Below are positions 38,901 through 52,500 of a DNA stretch of 64,000 nucleotides, piece after piece; positions within the stretch are counted from its first letter, which is position 1, and every line of letters starts with the position of its first letter. The stretch is from NCBI GenBank assembly GCA_964036665.1, contig OZ038526.1:13516001-13580000 (forward strand), given 5' to 3'. The notes under the pieces were generated by a model, which was not told where the DNA came from, made no database searches, and saw nothing but the letters and a program-made list of their open reading frames with translations. Made by a program: the position numbers and the translations under genes. The stretch is from Gordius sp. MW1. Its lineage: Eukaryota > Nematomorpha > Gordioida > Gordea > Gordiidae.

Positions 38901-39690
38901 TTGATCCCAAGTAAAAATTTATCAGAATTTAAAAACTATTACTTTGAAATCATGATCGCATAGAGCAGTTTTCAAAAATTAAGCACTCACGTTGCGATAC
39001 AACAAACTACTCGCAACAATAAAACGTTGTCTTTTGTCAAAATGATAGTTCTCGCGTCTTAAAACTTCTTTTCGGAAGTCAATCGAGGATAATAGGATTC
39101 TCAAATTGGCTTACTTTTATTTATTTTTTCATGCTCTTTCACATAGAATCGAAAAAAATAAATATTTTTACCTCAAAATTTTTCACATATTTTTCTTTGA
39201 ACCGTATTCATCCGATGAAAGTTGTCGTTTGATCCCAAGTAAAAATTTATCAGAATCTAAAAACTATTACTTTGAAATCATGATCGCATAGAGCAGTTTT
39301 CAAAAATTAAGCACTCACGTTGCGATACAACAAACTAATCGCAACAATAAAACGTTGTCTTTTGTCAAAATGATAGTTCTCGCAGCTTAAAACTTCTTTT
39401 CGGAAGTCAATCGAGGATAATAGGATTCTCAAATTGGCTTACTTTTATTTATTTTTTCATGCTCTTTCACATAGAATCGAAAAAAATAAATATTTTTGCC
39501 TCAAAATTTTTCACTTATTTTTCTTTGAACCATATTCATCCGATGAAAGTTGTCGTTTTCAGACGTGGTTTTTATGATCCCAAGTAAAAATTTATCAGAA
39601 TCTAAAAACTAATACTTTGAAATCATGATCGCATAGTGCAGTTTTCAAAAATTAAGCACTCACGTTGCGATACAACAAACTAATCGCAAC
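35944..39690 (+). repeat. HOR-D copy 1 (11-mer, 3747 bp)
   Basis: Monomers start at 35944 (marked by caatctagg), 36289, 36634 (ttttttatgc, tgaaccca), 36979 (tctcacattgg, 3-bp deletion), 37321 (gaatatgaaaac), 37666 (M4), 38007 (M5), 38345 (M6), 38690 (M7), 39018 (M8) and 39346 (M9). The unit joins five full-length-type monomers to an M4-M9 run. The caatctagg marker recurs at offset 3747 (36011 to 39758). Confidence 0.92.
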
Positions 39691-42600
39691 AATAAAACGT
39701 TGTCTTTTGTCAAAATGATAGTTCTCGCAGCTTAAAACCTCTTTTCGGAAGTCAATCTAGGATAATAGGATTCTCAAATTGGCTTACTTTTATATATTTT
39801 TTCATGCTCTTTCACATAGAATCGGAAAAAATAAATATTTTTACCTCAAAATTTTTCACATATTTTTCTTTGAACCGTATTCATCCGATGAAAGTTGTCG
39901 TTTTCAGACGTGGTTTCTATGATCCCAAGTAAAAATTTATCAGAATCTAAAAACTATTACTTTAAAATTATGATCGCATAGAGCAGTTTTCAAAAATTAA
40001 GCACTCACGTTGCGATACAACAAACTAATCGCAACAATAAAACGTTGTCTTTTGTCAAAATGATAGTTCTCGCAGCTTAAAACCTCTTTTCGGAAGTCAA
40101 TCGAGGATAATAGGATTCTCAAATTGGCTTACTTTTATATATTTTTTCATGCTCTTTCACATAGAATCGGAAAAAATAAATATTTTTACCTCAAAATTTT
40201 TCACATATTTTTCTTTGAACCGTATTCATCCGATGAAAGTTGTCGTTTTCAGACGTGGTTTCTATGATCCCAAGTAAAAATTTATCAGAATCTAAAAACT
40301 AATACTTTGAAATCATGATCGCATAGAGCAGTTTTCAAAAATTAAGCACTCACGTTGCGATACAACAAACTAATCGCAACAATAAAACGTTGTCTTTTGT
40401 CAAAATGATAGTTCTCGCAGCTTAAAACCTCTTTTCGGAAGTCAATCGAAGATAATAGGATTCTCAAATTGGCTTACTTTTATATATTTTTTTATGCTCT
40501 TTCACATAGAATCGAAAAAAATAAATATTTTTACCTCAAAATTTTTCACATATTTTTCTTTGAACCGTATTCATCCGATGAAAGTTGTCGTTTTCAGACG
40601 TGGTTTCTATGAACCCAAGTAAAAATTTATCAGAATCTAAAAACTATTACTTTGAAATCATGATCGCATAGAGCAGTTTTCAAAAATTAAGCACTCACGT
40701 TGCGATACAACAAACTAACCGCAACAATAAAACGTTGTCTTTTGTCAAAATGATAGTTCTCGCAGCTTAAAACCTCTTTTCGGAAGTCAATCGAGGATAA
40801 TAGGATTCTCACATTGGCTTACTTTTATATATTTTTTCATGCTCTTTCACATAGAATCGGAAAAAATAAATATTTTTACCTCAAAATTTTTCACATATTT
40901 TTCTTTGAACCGTATTCATCCGATGAAAGTTGTCGTTTTCAGACGTGGTTTCTATGATCCCAAGTAAAAATTTATCAGAATCTAAAAACTAATACTTTAA
41001 AATCATAATCGCATAGAGCAGTTTTCAAAAATTAAGCACTCACGTTGCGATACAACAAACTAATCGCAACAATAAAACGTTGTCTTTTGTCAAAATGATA
41101 GTTCTCGCAGCTTAAAACCTCTTTTCGGAAGTCAATCGAAGATAATAGGATTCTCAAATTGGCTTACTTTTATATATTTTTTCATGCTCTTTCACATAGA
41201 ATCGAAAAAAATAAATATTTTTACCTCAAAATTTTTCACATATTTTTCTTTGAACCGTATTCATCCGATGAAAGTTGTCGTTTTCAGACGTGGTTTCTAT
41301 GATCCCAAGTAAAAATTTATCAGAATATGAAAACTAATACTTTGAAATCATGATCGCATAGAGCAGTTTTCAAAAATTAAGCACTCACGTTGCGATACAA
41401 CAAACTAATCGCAACAATAAAACGTTGTCTTTTGTCAAAATGATAGTTCACGCGTCTTAAAACCTCTTTTCGGAAGTCAATCGAGGATAATAGGATTCTC
41501 AAATTGGCTTACTTATATTTTTTCATGCTCTTTCACATGGAATCGAAAAAAATAAATATTTTTACCTCAAAATTTTTCACATATTTTTCTTTGAACCGTA
41601 TTCATCCGATGAAAGTTGTCGTTTTCAGACGTGGTTTCTATGATCCCAAGTAAAAATTTATCAGAATCTAAAAACTATTACTTTGAAATCATGATCGCAT
41701 ATAGCAGTTTTCAATAATTAAGCACTCACGTTGCGATACAACAAACTAATCGCAACAATAAAACGTTGTCTTTTGTCAAAATGATATTTCTCGCAGCTTC
41801 TTTTCGGAAGTCAATCGAGGATAATAGGATTCTCAAATTGGCTTACTTTTATATATTTTTTCATGCTCTTTCACATAGAATCGAAAAAAATAAATATTTT
41901 TACCTCAAAATTTTTCACATATTTTTCTTTGAACCGTATTCATCCGATGAAAGTTGTCGTTTTCAGACGTGGTTTCTATGATCCCAAGTAAAAATTTATC
42001 AGAATTTAAAAACTATTACCTTGAAATCATGATCGCATAGAGCAGTTTTCAAAAATTAAGCACTCACGTTGCGATACAACAAACTAATCGCAACAATAAA
42101 ACGTTGTCTTTTGTCAAAATGATAGTTCTCGCGTCTTAAAACATCTTTTCGGAAGTCAATCGAGGATAATAGGATTCTCAAATTGGCTTACTTTTATATA
42201 TTTTTTCATGCTCTTTCACATAGAATCGAAAAAAATAAATATTTTTACCTCAAAATTTTTCACATATTTTTCATTGAACCGTATTCATCCGATGAAAGTT
42301 GTCGTTTTCAGACGTGGTTTCTATGATCCCAAGTAAAAACTTATCAGAATCTAAAAACTATTACTTTGAAATCATGATCGCATAGAGCAGTTTTCAAAAA
42401 TTAAGCACTCACGTTGCGATACAACAAACTAATCGCAACAATAAAACGTTGTCTTTTGTCAAAATGATAGTTCTCGCAGCTTAAAACCTCTTTTCGGAAG
42501 TCAATCGAGGATAATAGGATTCTCAAATTGGCTTACTTTTATATATTTTTTCATGCTCTTTCACATAGAATCGAAAAAAATAAATATTTTTACCTCAAAA

Positions 42601-44457
42601 TTTTTCACATATTTTTCTTTGAACCGTATTCATCCGATGAAAGTTGTCGTTTGATCCCAAGTAAAAATTTATCAGAATTTAAAAACTATTACTTTGAAAT
42701 CATGATCGCATAGAGCAGTTTTCAAAAATTAAGCACTCACGTTGCGATACAACAAACTACTCGCAACAATAAAACGTTGTCTTTTGTCAAAATGATAGTT
42801 CTCGCGTCTTAAAACTTCTTTTCGGAAGTCAATCGAGGATAATAGGATTCTCAAATTGGCTTACTTTTATTTATTTTTTCATGCTCTTTCACATAGAATC
42901 GAAAAAAATAAATATTTTTACCTCAAAATTTTTCACATATTTTTCTTTGAACCGTATTCATCCGATGAAAGTTGTCGTTTGATCCCAAGTAAAAATTTAT
43001 CAGAATCTAAAAACTATTACTTTGAAATCATGATCGCATTGAGCAGTTTTCAAAAATTAAGCACTCACGTTGCGATACAACAAACTAATCGCAACAATAA
43101 AACGTTGTCTTTTGTCAAAATGATAGTTCTCGCAGCTTAAAACTTGTTTTCGGAAGTCAATCGAGGATAATAAGATTCTCAAATTGGCTTACTTTTATTT
43201 ATTTTTTCATGCTCTTTCACATAGAATCGAAAAAAATAAATATTTTTGCCTCAAAATTTTTCACTTATTTTTCTTTGAACCGTATTCATCCGATGAAAGT
43301 TGTCGTTTTCAGACGTGGTTTTTATGATCCCAAGTAAAAATTTATCAGAATCTAAAAACTAATACTTTGAAATCATGATCGCATAGTGCAGTTTTCAAAA
43401 ATTAAGCACTCACGTTGCGATACAACAAACTAATCGCAACAATAAAACGTTGTCTTTTGTCAAAATGATAGTTCTCGCAGCTTAAAACCTCTTTTCGGAA
43501 GTCAATCGAGGATAATAGGATTCTCAAATTGGCTTACTTTTATATGTTTTTTCATGCTCTTTCACATAGAATCGAAAAAAATAAATATTTTTACCTCAAA
43601 ATTTTTCACATATTTTTCTTTGAACCGTATTCATCCGATGAAAGTTGTCGTTTGATCCCAAGTAAAAATTTATCAGAATCTAAAAACTATTACTTTGAAA
43701 TCATGATCGCATAGAGCAGTTTTTAAAAATTAACCACTCACGTTGCGATACAACAAACTAATCGCAACAATAAAACGTTGTCTTTTGTCAAAATGATAGT
43801 TCTCGCGTCTTAAAACCTCTTTTCGGAAGTCAATCCAGGATAATAGGATTCTCAAATTGGCTTACTTTTATATATTTTTTCATGCTCTTTCACATAGAAT
43901 CGAAAAAAATAAATATTTTTACCTCAAAATTTTTCACATATTTTTCATTGAACCGTATTCATCCGATGAATGTTGTCGTTTTCAGACGTGGTTTCTATGA
44001 TCCCAAGTAAAAATTTATCAGAATCTAAAAACTATTACTTTGAAATCATGATCGCATAGAGCAGTTTTCAAAAATTAAGCACTCACGTTGCGATACAACA
44101 AACTAATCGCAACAATAAAACGTGTCTTTTGTCAAAATGATAGTTCTCACAGCTTAAAACCTCTTTTCGGAAGTCAATCAAGGATAGTAGGATTCTCAAA
44201 TTGGCTTACTTTTATATATTTTTTCATGCTCTTTCACATAGAATCGAAAAAAATAAATATTTTTACCTCAAAATTTTTCAGATATTTTTCATTGAACCAT
44301 ATTCATCCGATGAAAGTTGTCGTTTTCAGACGTGGTTTCTATGATCCCAAGTAAAAATTTATCAGAATCTAAAAACTAATACTTTGAAATCATGATCGCA
44401 TAGTGCAGTTTTCAAAAATTAAGCACTCACGTTGCGATACAAAAAACTAATCGCAAC
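39691..44457 (+). repeat. HOR-D copy 2, extended (14-mer, 4767 bp)
   Basis: Monomers start at 39691, 40036, 40381, 40726, 41071, 41416 (M4), 41757 (M5), 42095 (M6), 42440 (M7), 42768 (M8), 43096 (M9), 43441 (M10), 43769 (M11) and 44114 (M12). It follows copy 1 and then adds M10-M11-M12. The equivalent of 36979 is full length here, so the 3-bp deletion is private to copy 1. The caatctagg marker recurs at offset 4767 (39758 to 44525). Confidence 0.92.
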
Positions 44458-45837
44458 AATAAAACGTTGTCTTTTGTCAAAATGATAGTTCTCGCAGCTT
44501 AAAACCTCTTTTCGGAAGTCAATCTAGGATAATAGGATTCTCAAATTGGCTTACTTTTATATATTTTTTCATGCTCTTTCACATAGAATCGGAAAAAATA
44601 AATATTTTTACCTCAAAATTTTTCACATATTTTTCTTTGAACCGTATTCATCCGATGAAAGTTGTCGTTTTCAGACGTGGTTTCTATGATCCCAAGTAAA
44701 AATTTATCAGAATCTAAAAACCATTACTTTAAAATTATGATCGCATAGAGCAGTTTTCAAAAATTAAGCACTCACGTTGCGATACAACAAACTAATCGCA
44801 ACAATAAAACGTTGTCTTTTGTCAAAATGATAGTTCTCGCAGCTTAAAACCTCTTTTCGGAAGTCAATCGAGGATAATAGGATTCTCAAATTGGCTTACT
44901 TTTATATATTTTTTCATGCTCTTTCACATAGAATCGGAAAAAATAAATATTTTTACCTCAAAATTTTTCACATATTTTTCTTTGAACCGTATTCATCCGA
45001 TGAAAGTTGTCGTTTTCAGACGTGGTTTCTATGATCCCAAGTAAAAATTTATCAGAATCTAAAAACTAATACTTTGAAATCATGATCGCATAGAGCAGTT
45101 TTCAAAAATTAAGCACTCACGTTGCGATACAACAAACTAATCGCAACAATAAAACGTTGTCTTTTGTCAAAATGATAGTTCTCGCAGCTTAAAACCTCTT
45201 TTCGGAAGTCAATCGAAGATAATAGGATTCTCAAATTGGCTTACTTTTATATATTTTTTTATGCTCTTTCACATAGAATCGAAAAAAATAAATATTTTTA
45301 CCTCAAAATTTTTCACATATTTTTCTTTGAACCGTATTCATCCGATGAAAGTTGTCGTTTTCAGACGTGGTTTCTATGAACCCAAGTAAAAATTTATCAG
45401 AATCTAAAAACTATTACTTTGAAATCATGATCGCATAGAGCAGTTTTCAAAAATTAAGCACTCACGTTGCGATACAACAAACTAACCGCAACAATAAAAC
45501 GTTGTCTTTTGTCAAAATGATAGTTCTCGCAGCTTAAAACCTCTTTTCGGAAGTCAATCGAGGATAATAGGATTCTCACATTGGCTTACTTTTATATATT
45601 TTTTCATGCTCTTTCACATAGAATCGGAAAAAATAAATATTTTTACCTCAAAATTTTTCACATATTTTTCTTTGAACCGTATTCATCCGATGAAAGTTGT
45701 CGTTTTCAGACGTGGTTTCTATGATCCCAAGTAAAAATTTATCAGAATATGAAAACTAATACTTTGAAATCATGATCGCATAGAGCAGTTTTCAAAAATT
45801 AAGCACTCACGTTGCGATACAACAAACTAATCGCAAC
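44458..45837 (+). repeat. HOR-D copy 3 remnant: four full-length monomers leading into HOR-E
   Basis: Monomers start at 44458 (caatctagg), 44803, 45148 (ttttttatgc, tgaaccca) and 45493, matching the first part of HOR-D. The fifth monomer is missing, and the fourth is a hybrid of the fourth and fifth HOR-D monomers. M4 of HOR-E follows immediately. Confidence 0.9.
45493..45837 (+). repeat. Chimeric monomer marking loss of one HOR-D monomer
   Basis: The left side carries tctcacattgg and gaatcgg, like the monomer at 40726. The right side carries gaatatgaaaactaatac and tttgaaatcatgatcg, like the monomer at 41071 and unlike 40726 (ctttaaaatcataatcg). The switch lies between about 45640 and 45749. 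The result is one monomer in place of two, a deletion by intermonomer exchange. Confidence 0.88.
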
Positions 45838-48535
45838 AATAAAACGTTGTCTTTTGTCAAAATGATAGTTCACGCGTCTTAAAACCTCTTTTCGGAAGTC
45901 AATCGAGGATAATAGGATTCTCAAATTGGCTTACTTATATTTTTTCATGCTCTTTCACATGGAATCGAAAAAAATAAATATTTTTACCTCAAAATTTTTC
46001 ACATATTTTTCTTTGAACCGTATTCATCCGATGAAAGTTGTCGTTTTCAGACGTGGTTTCTATGATCCCAAGTAAAAATTTATCAGAATCTAAAAACTAT
46101 TACTTTGAAATCATGATCGCATATAGCAGTTTTCAATAATTAAGCACTCACGTTGCGATACAACAAACTAATCGCAACAATAAAACGTTGTCTTTTGTCA
46201 AAATGATATTTCTCGCAGCTTCTTTTCGGAAGTCAATCGAGGATAATAGGATTCTCAAATTGGCTTACTTTTATATATTTTTTCATGCTCTTTCACATAG
46301 AATCGAAAAAAATAAATATTTTTACCTCAAAATTTTTCACATATTTTTCTTTTAACCGTATTCATCCGATGAAAGTTGTCGTTTTCAGACGTGGTTTCTA
46401 TGATCCCAAGTAAAAATTTATCAGAATTTAAAAACTATTACTTTGAAATCATGATCGCATAGAGCAGTTTTCAAAAATTAAGCACTCACGTTGCGATACA
46501 ACAAACTAATCGCAACAATAAAACGTTGTCTTTTGTCAAAATGATAGTTCTCGCGTCTTAAAACATTTTTTTGGAAGTCAATCGAGGATAATAGGATTCT
46601 CAAATTGGCTTACTTTTATATATTTTTTCATGCTCTTTCACATAGAATCGAAAAAAATAAATATTTTTACCTCAAAATTTTTCACATATTTTTCATTGAA
46701 CCGTATTCATCCGATGAAAGTTGTCGTTTTCAGACGTGGTTTCTATGATCCCAAGTAAAAACTTATCAGAATCTAAAAACTATTACTTTGAAATCATGAT
46801 CGCATAGAGCAGTTTTCAAAAATTAAGCACTCACGTTGCGATACAACAAACTAATCGCAACAATAAAACGTTGTCTTTTGTCAAAATGATAGTTCTCGCA
46901 GCTTAAAACCTCTTTTCGGAAGTCAATCGAGGATAATAGGATTCTCAAATTGGCTTACTTTTATATATTTTTTCATGCTCTTTCACATAGAATCGAAAAA
47001 AATAAATATTTTTACCTCAAAATTTTTCACATATTTTTCTTTGAACCGTATTCATCCGATGAAAGTTGTCGTTTGATCCCAAGTAAAAATTTATCAGAAT
47101 TTAAAAACTATTACTTTGAAATCATGATCGCATAGAGCAGTTTTCAAAAATTAAGCACTCACGTTGCGATACAACAAACTACTCGCAACAATAAAACGTT
47201 GTCTTTTGTCAAAATTATAGTTCTCGCGTCTTAAAACTTCTTTTCGGAAGTCAATCGAGGATAATAGGATTCTCAAATTGGCTTACTTTTATTTATTTTT
47301 TCATGCTCTTTCACATAGAATCGAAAAAAATAAATATTTTTACCTCAAAATTTTTCACATATTTTTCTTTGAACCGTATTCATCCGATGAAAGTTGTCGT
47401 TTGATCCCAAGTAAAAATTTATCAGAATCTAAAAACTATTACTTTGAAATCATGATCGCATAGAGCAGTTTTCAAAAATTAAGCACTCACGTTGCGATAC
47501 AACAAACTAATCGCAACAATAAAACGTTGTCTTTTGTCAAAATGATAGTTCTCGCAGCTTAAAACTTGTTTTCGGAAGTCAATCGAGGATAATAGGATTC
47601 TCAAATTGGCTTACTTTTATTTATTTTTTCATGCTCTTTCACATAGAATCGAAAAAAATAAATATTTTTGCCTCAAAATTTTTCACTTATTTTTCTTTGA
47701 ACCGTATTCATCCGATGAAAGTTGTCGTTTTCAGACGTGGTTTTTATGATCCCAAGTAAAAATTTATCAGAATCTAAAAACTAATACTTTGAAATCATGA
47801 TCGCATAGTGCAGTTTTCAAAAATTAAGCACTCACGTTGCGATACAACAAACTAATCGCAACAATAAAACGTTGTCTTTTGTCAAAATGATAGTTCTCGC
47901 AGCTTAAAACCTCTTTTCGGAAGTCAATCGAGGATAATAGGATTCTCAAATTGGCTTACTTTTATATGTTTTTTCATGCTCTTTCACATAGAATCGAAAA
48001 AAATAAATATTTTTACCTCAAAATTTTTCACATATTTTTCTTTGAACCGTATTCATCCGATGAAAGTTGTCGTTTGATCCCAAGTAAAAATTTATCAGAA
48101 TCTAAAAACTATTACTTTGAAATCATGATCGCATAGAGCAGTTTTTAAAAATTAACCACTCACGTTGCGATACAACAAACTAATCGCAACAATAAAACGT
48201 TGTCTTTTGTCAAAATGATAGTTCTCGCGTCTTAAAACCTCTTTTCGGAAGTCAATCGAGGATAATAGGATTCTCAAATTGGCTTACTTTTATATATTTT
48301 TTCATGCTCTTTCACATAGAATCGAAAAAAATAAATATTTTTACCTCAAAATTTTTCACATATTTTTCATTGAACCGTATTCATCCGATGAATGTTGTCG
48401 TTTTCAGACGTGGTTTCTATGATCCCAAGTAAAAATTTATCAGAATCTAAAAACTATTACTTTGAAATCATGATCGCATAGAGCAGTTTTCAAAAATTAA
48501 GCACTCACGTTGCGATACAACAAACTAATCGCAAC

Positions 48536-48880
48536 AATAAAACGTTGTCTTTTGTCAAAATGATAGTTCTCGCAGCTTAAAACCTCTTTTCGGAAGTCAA
48601 TCGAGGATAATAGGATTCTCAAATTGGCTTACTTTTATATGTTTTTTCATGCTCTTTCACATAGAATCGAAAAAAATAAATATTTTTACCTCAAAATTTT
48701 TCACATATTTTTCTTTGAACCGTATTCATCCGATGAAAGTTGTCGTTTTCAGACGTGGTTTCTATGATCCCAAGTAAAAATTTATCAGAATCTAAAAACT
48801 ATTACTTTGAAATCATGATCGCATAGAGCAGTTTTCAAAAATTAAGCACTCACGTTGCGATACAACAAACTAATCGCAAC
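48536..48880 (+). repeat. Subtype M10' (345 bp)
   Basis: It shares ttttatatgtttttt with M10 but keeps the intact gtcgttttcagacgtgg region and the normal right end. It is either the undeleted form of M10 or a hybrid of an M10 left half with an ordinary right half. It always precedes M12 here. Confidence 0.82.
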
Positions 48881-49224
48881 AATAAAACGTGTCTTTTGTC
48901 AAAATGATAGTTCTCACAGCTTAAAACCTCTTTTCGGAAGTCAATCAAGGATAGTAGGATTCTCAAATTGGCTTACTTTTATATATTTTTTCATGCTCTT
49001 TCACATAGAATCGAAAAAAATAAATATTTTTACCTCAAAATTTTTCAGATATTTTTCATTGAACCATATTCATCCGATGAAAGTTGTCGTTTTCAGACGT
49101 GGTTTCTATGATCCCAAGTAAAAATTTATCAGAATCTAAAAACTATTACTTTGAAATCATGATCGCATAGAGCAGTTTTCAAAAATTAAGCACTCACGTT
49201 GCGATACAACAAACTAATCGCAAC
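48881..49224 (+). repeat. Subtype M12 (344 bp), CpG-decayed
   Basis: It has aacgtgtc (1-bp deletion), ctcacagc, caatcaaggatagtagg, ttcagatattt, cattgaacc and gaaccatattc. Three of these are CG-to-CA changes at sites conserved in other monomers. It occurs at 32151, 44114, 48881, 52613 and 56346. Confidence 0.88.
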
Positions 49225-49569
49225 AATAAAACGTTGTCTTTTGTCAAAATGATATTTCTCGCAGCTTAAAACCTCTTTTCGGAAGTCAATCGAGGATAAT
49301 AGGATTCTCAAATTGGCTTACTTTTATATATTTTTTCATGCTCTTTCACATAGAATCGAAAAAAATAAATATTTTTACCTCAAAATTTTTCACCTATTTT
49401 TCTTTGAACCGTATTCATCCGATGAAAGTTGTCGTTTTCAGACGTGGTTTCTATGATCCCAAGTAAAAATTTATCAGAATCTAAAAACTATTACTTTGAA
49501 ATCATGATCGCATAAAGCAGTTTTCAAAAATTAAGCACTCACGTTGCGATACAACAAACTAATCGCAAC
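49225..49569 (+). repeat. Subtype M13 (345 bp)
   Basis: It has gatattt with the intact head cgcagcttaaaacc, ttcacctattttt, and gcataaagc. It closes the HOR-E unit. A similar monomer stands at 3440 in the left block. Confidence 0.83.
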
Positions 49570-52500
49570 AATAAAACGTTGTCTTTTGTCAAAATGATAG
49601 TTCACGCGTCTTAAAACCTCTTTTCGGAAGTCAATCGAGGATAACAGGATTCTCAAATTGGCTTACTTATATTTTTTCATGCTCTTTCACATGGAATCGA
49701 AAAAAATAAATATTTTTACCTCAAAATTTTTCACATATTTTTCTTTGAACCGTATTCATCCGATGAAAGTTGTCGTTTTCAGTCGTGGTTTCTATGATCC
49801 CAAGTAAAAATTTATCAGAATCTAAAAACTATTACTTTGAAATCATGATCGCATATAGCAGTTTTCAATAATTAAGCACTCACGTTGCGATACAACAAAC
49901 TAATCGCAACAATAAAACGTTGTCTTTTGTCAAAATGATATTTCTCGCAGCTTCTTTTCGGAAGTCAATCGAGGATAATAGGATTCTCAAATTGGCTTAC
50001 TTTTATATATTTTTTCATGCTCTTTCACATAGAATCGAAAAAAATAAATATTTTTACCTCAAAATTTTTCACATATTTTTCTTTGAACCGTATTCATCCG
50101 ATGAAAGTTGTCGTTTTCAGACGTGGTTTCTATGATCCCAAGTAAAAATTTATCAGAATTTAAAAACTATTACTTTGAAATCATGATCGCATAGAGCAGT
50201 TTTCAAAAATTAAGCACTCACGTTGCGATACAACAAACTAATCGCAACAATAAAACGTTGTCTTTTGTCAAAATGATAGTTCTCGCGTCTTAAAACATCT
50301 TTTCGGAAGTCAATCGAGGATAATAGGATTCTCAAATTGGCTTACTTTTATATATTTTTTCATGCTCTTTCACATAGAATCGAAAAAAATAAATATTTTT
50401 ACCTCAAAATTTTTCACATATTTTTCATTGAACCGTATTCATCCGATGAAAGTTGTCGTTTTCAGACGTGGTTTCTATGATCCCAAGTAAAAACTTATCA
50501 GAATCTAAAAACTATTACTTTGAAATCATGATCGCATAGAGCAGTTTTCAAAAATTAAGCACTCACGTTGCGATACAACAAACTAATCGCAACAATAAAA
50601 CGTTGTCTTTTGTCAAAATGATAGTTCTCGCAGCTTAAAACCTCTTTTCGGAAGTCAATCGAGGATAATAGGATTCTCAAATTGGCTTACTTTTATATAT
50701 TTTTTCATGCTCTTTCACATAGAATCGAAAAAAATAAATATTTTTACCTCAAAATTTTTCACATATTTTTCTTTGAACCGTATTCATCCGATGAAAGTTG
50801 TCGTTTGATCCCAAGTAAAAATTTATCAGAATTTAAAAACTATTACTTTGAAATCATGATCGCATAGAGCAGTTTTCAAAAATTAAGCACTCACGTTGCG
50901 ATACAACAAACTACTCGCAACAATAAAACGTTGTCTTTTGTCAAAATTATAGTTCTCGCGTCTTAAAACTTCTTTTCGGAAGTCAATCGAGGATAATAGG
51001 ATTCTCAAATTGGCTTACTTTTATTTATTTTTTCATGCTCTTTCACATAGAATCGAAAAAAATAAATATTTTTACCTCAAAATTTTTCACATATTTTTCT
51101 TTGAACCGTATTCATCCGATGAAAGTTGTCGTTTGATCCCAAGTAAAAATTTATCAGAATCTAAAAACTATTACTTTGAAATCATGATCGCATAGAGCAG
51201 TTTTCAAAAATTAAGCACTCACGTTGCGATACAACAAACTAATCGCAACAATAAAACGTTGTCTTTTGTCAAAATGATAGTTCTCGCAGCTTAAAACTTG
51301 TTTTCGGAAGTCAATCGAGGATAATAGGATTCTCAAATTGGCTTACTTTTATTTATTTTTTCATGCTCTTTCACATAGAATCGAAAAAAATAAATATTTT
51401 TGCCTCAAAATTTTTCACTTATTTTTCTTTGAACCGTATTCATCCGATGAAAGTTGTCGTTTTCAGACGTGGTTTTTATGATCCCAAGTAAAAATTTATC
51501 AGAATCTAAAAACTAATACTTTGAAATCATGATCGCATAGTGCAGTTTTCAAAAATTAAGCACTCACGTTGCGATACAACAAACTAATCGCAACAATAAA
51601 ACGTTGTCTTTTGTCAAAATGATAGTTCTCGCAGCTTAAAACCTCTTTTCGGAAGTCAATCGAGGATAATAGGATTCTCAAATTGGCTTACTTTTATATG
51701 TTTTTTCATGCTCTTTCACATAGAATCGAAAAAAATAAATATTTTTACCTCAAAATTTTTCACATATTTTTCTTTGAACCGTATTCATCCGATGAAAGTT
51801 GTCGTTTGATCCCAAGTAAAAATTTATCAGAATCTAAAAACTATTACTTTGAAATCATGATCGCATAGAGCAGTTTTTAAAAATTAACCACTCACGTTGC
51901 GATACAACAAACTAATCGCAACAATAAAACGTTGTCTTTTGTCAAAATGATAGTTCTCGCGTCTTAAAACCTCTTTTCGGAAGTCAATCGAGGATAATAG
52001 GATTCTCAAATTGGCTTACTTTTATATATTTTTTCATGCTCTTTCACATAGAATCGAAAAAAATAAATATTTTTACCTCAAAATTTTTCACATATTTTTC
52101 ATTGAACCGTATTCATCCGATGAATGTTGTCGTTTTCAGACGTGGTTTCTATGATCCCAAGTAAAAATTTATCAGAATCTAAAAACTATTACTTTGAAAT
52201 CATGATCGCATAGAGCAGTTTTCAAAAATTAAGCACTCACGTTGCGATACAACAAACTAATCGCAACAATAAAACGTTGTCTTTTGTCAAAATGATAGTT
52301 CTCGCAGCTTAAAACCTCTTTTCGGAAGTCAATCGAGGATAATAGGATTCTCAAATTGGCTTACTTTTATATGTTTTTTCATGCTCTTTCACATAGAATC
52401 GAAAAAAATAAATATTTTTACCTCAAAATTTTTCACATATTTTTCTTTGAACCGTATTCATCCGATGAAAGTTGTCGTTTTCAGACGTGGTTTCTATGAT

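Larger units (their letters stand above)
45838..49569 (+). repeat. HOR-E copy 1 (11-mer, 3732 bp)
   Basis: Monomers start at 45838 (M4), 46179 (M5), 46517 (M6), 46862 (M7), 47190 (M8), 47518 (M9), 47863 (M10), 48191 (M11), 48536 (M10'), 48881 (M12) and 49225 (M13). Lengths 341, 338, 345, 328, 328, 345, 328, 345, 345, 344 and 345 sum to 3732. Private to this copy are acatttttttgg in M6 (about 46563) and cttttaaccg in M5. It lacks the ataacagg and cagtcgtgg variants of M4 in the next copies. Confidence 0.94.

Noticed and set aside
42856-43140. 94-codon frame in M8 of HOR-D copy 2
   Set aside because: It is longer than its relatives only because one substitution (gcattgagc, near 43039) removes the usual TAG. 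This is a single-copy accident.
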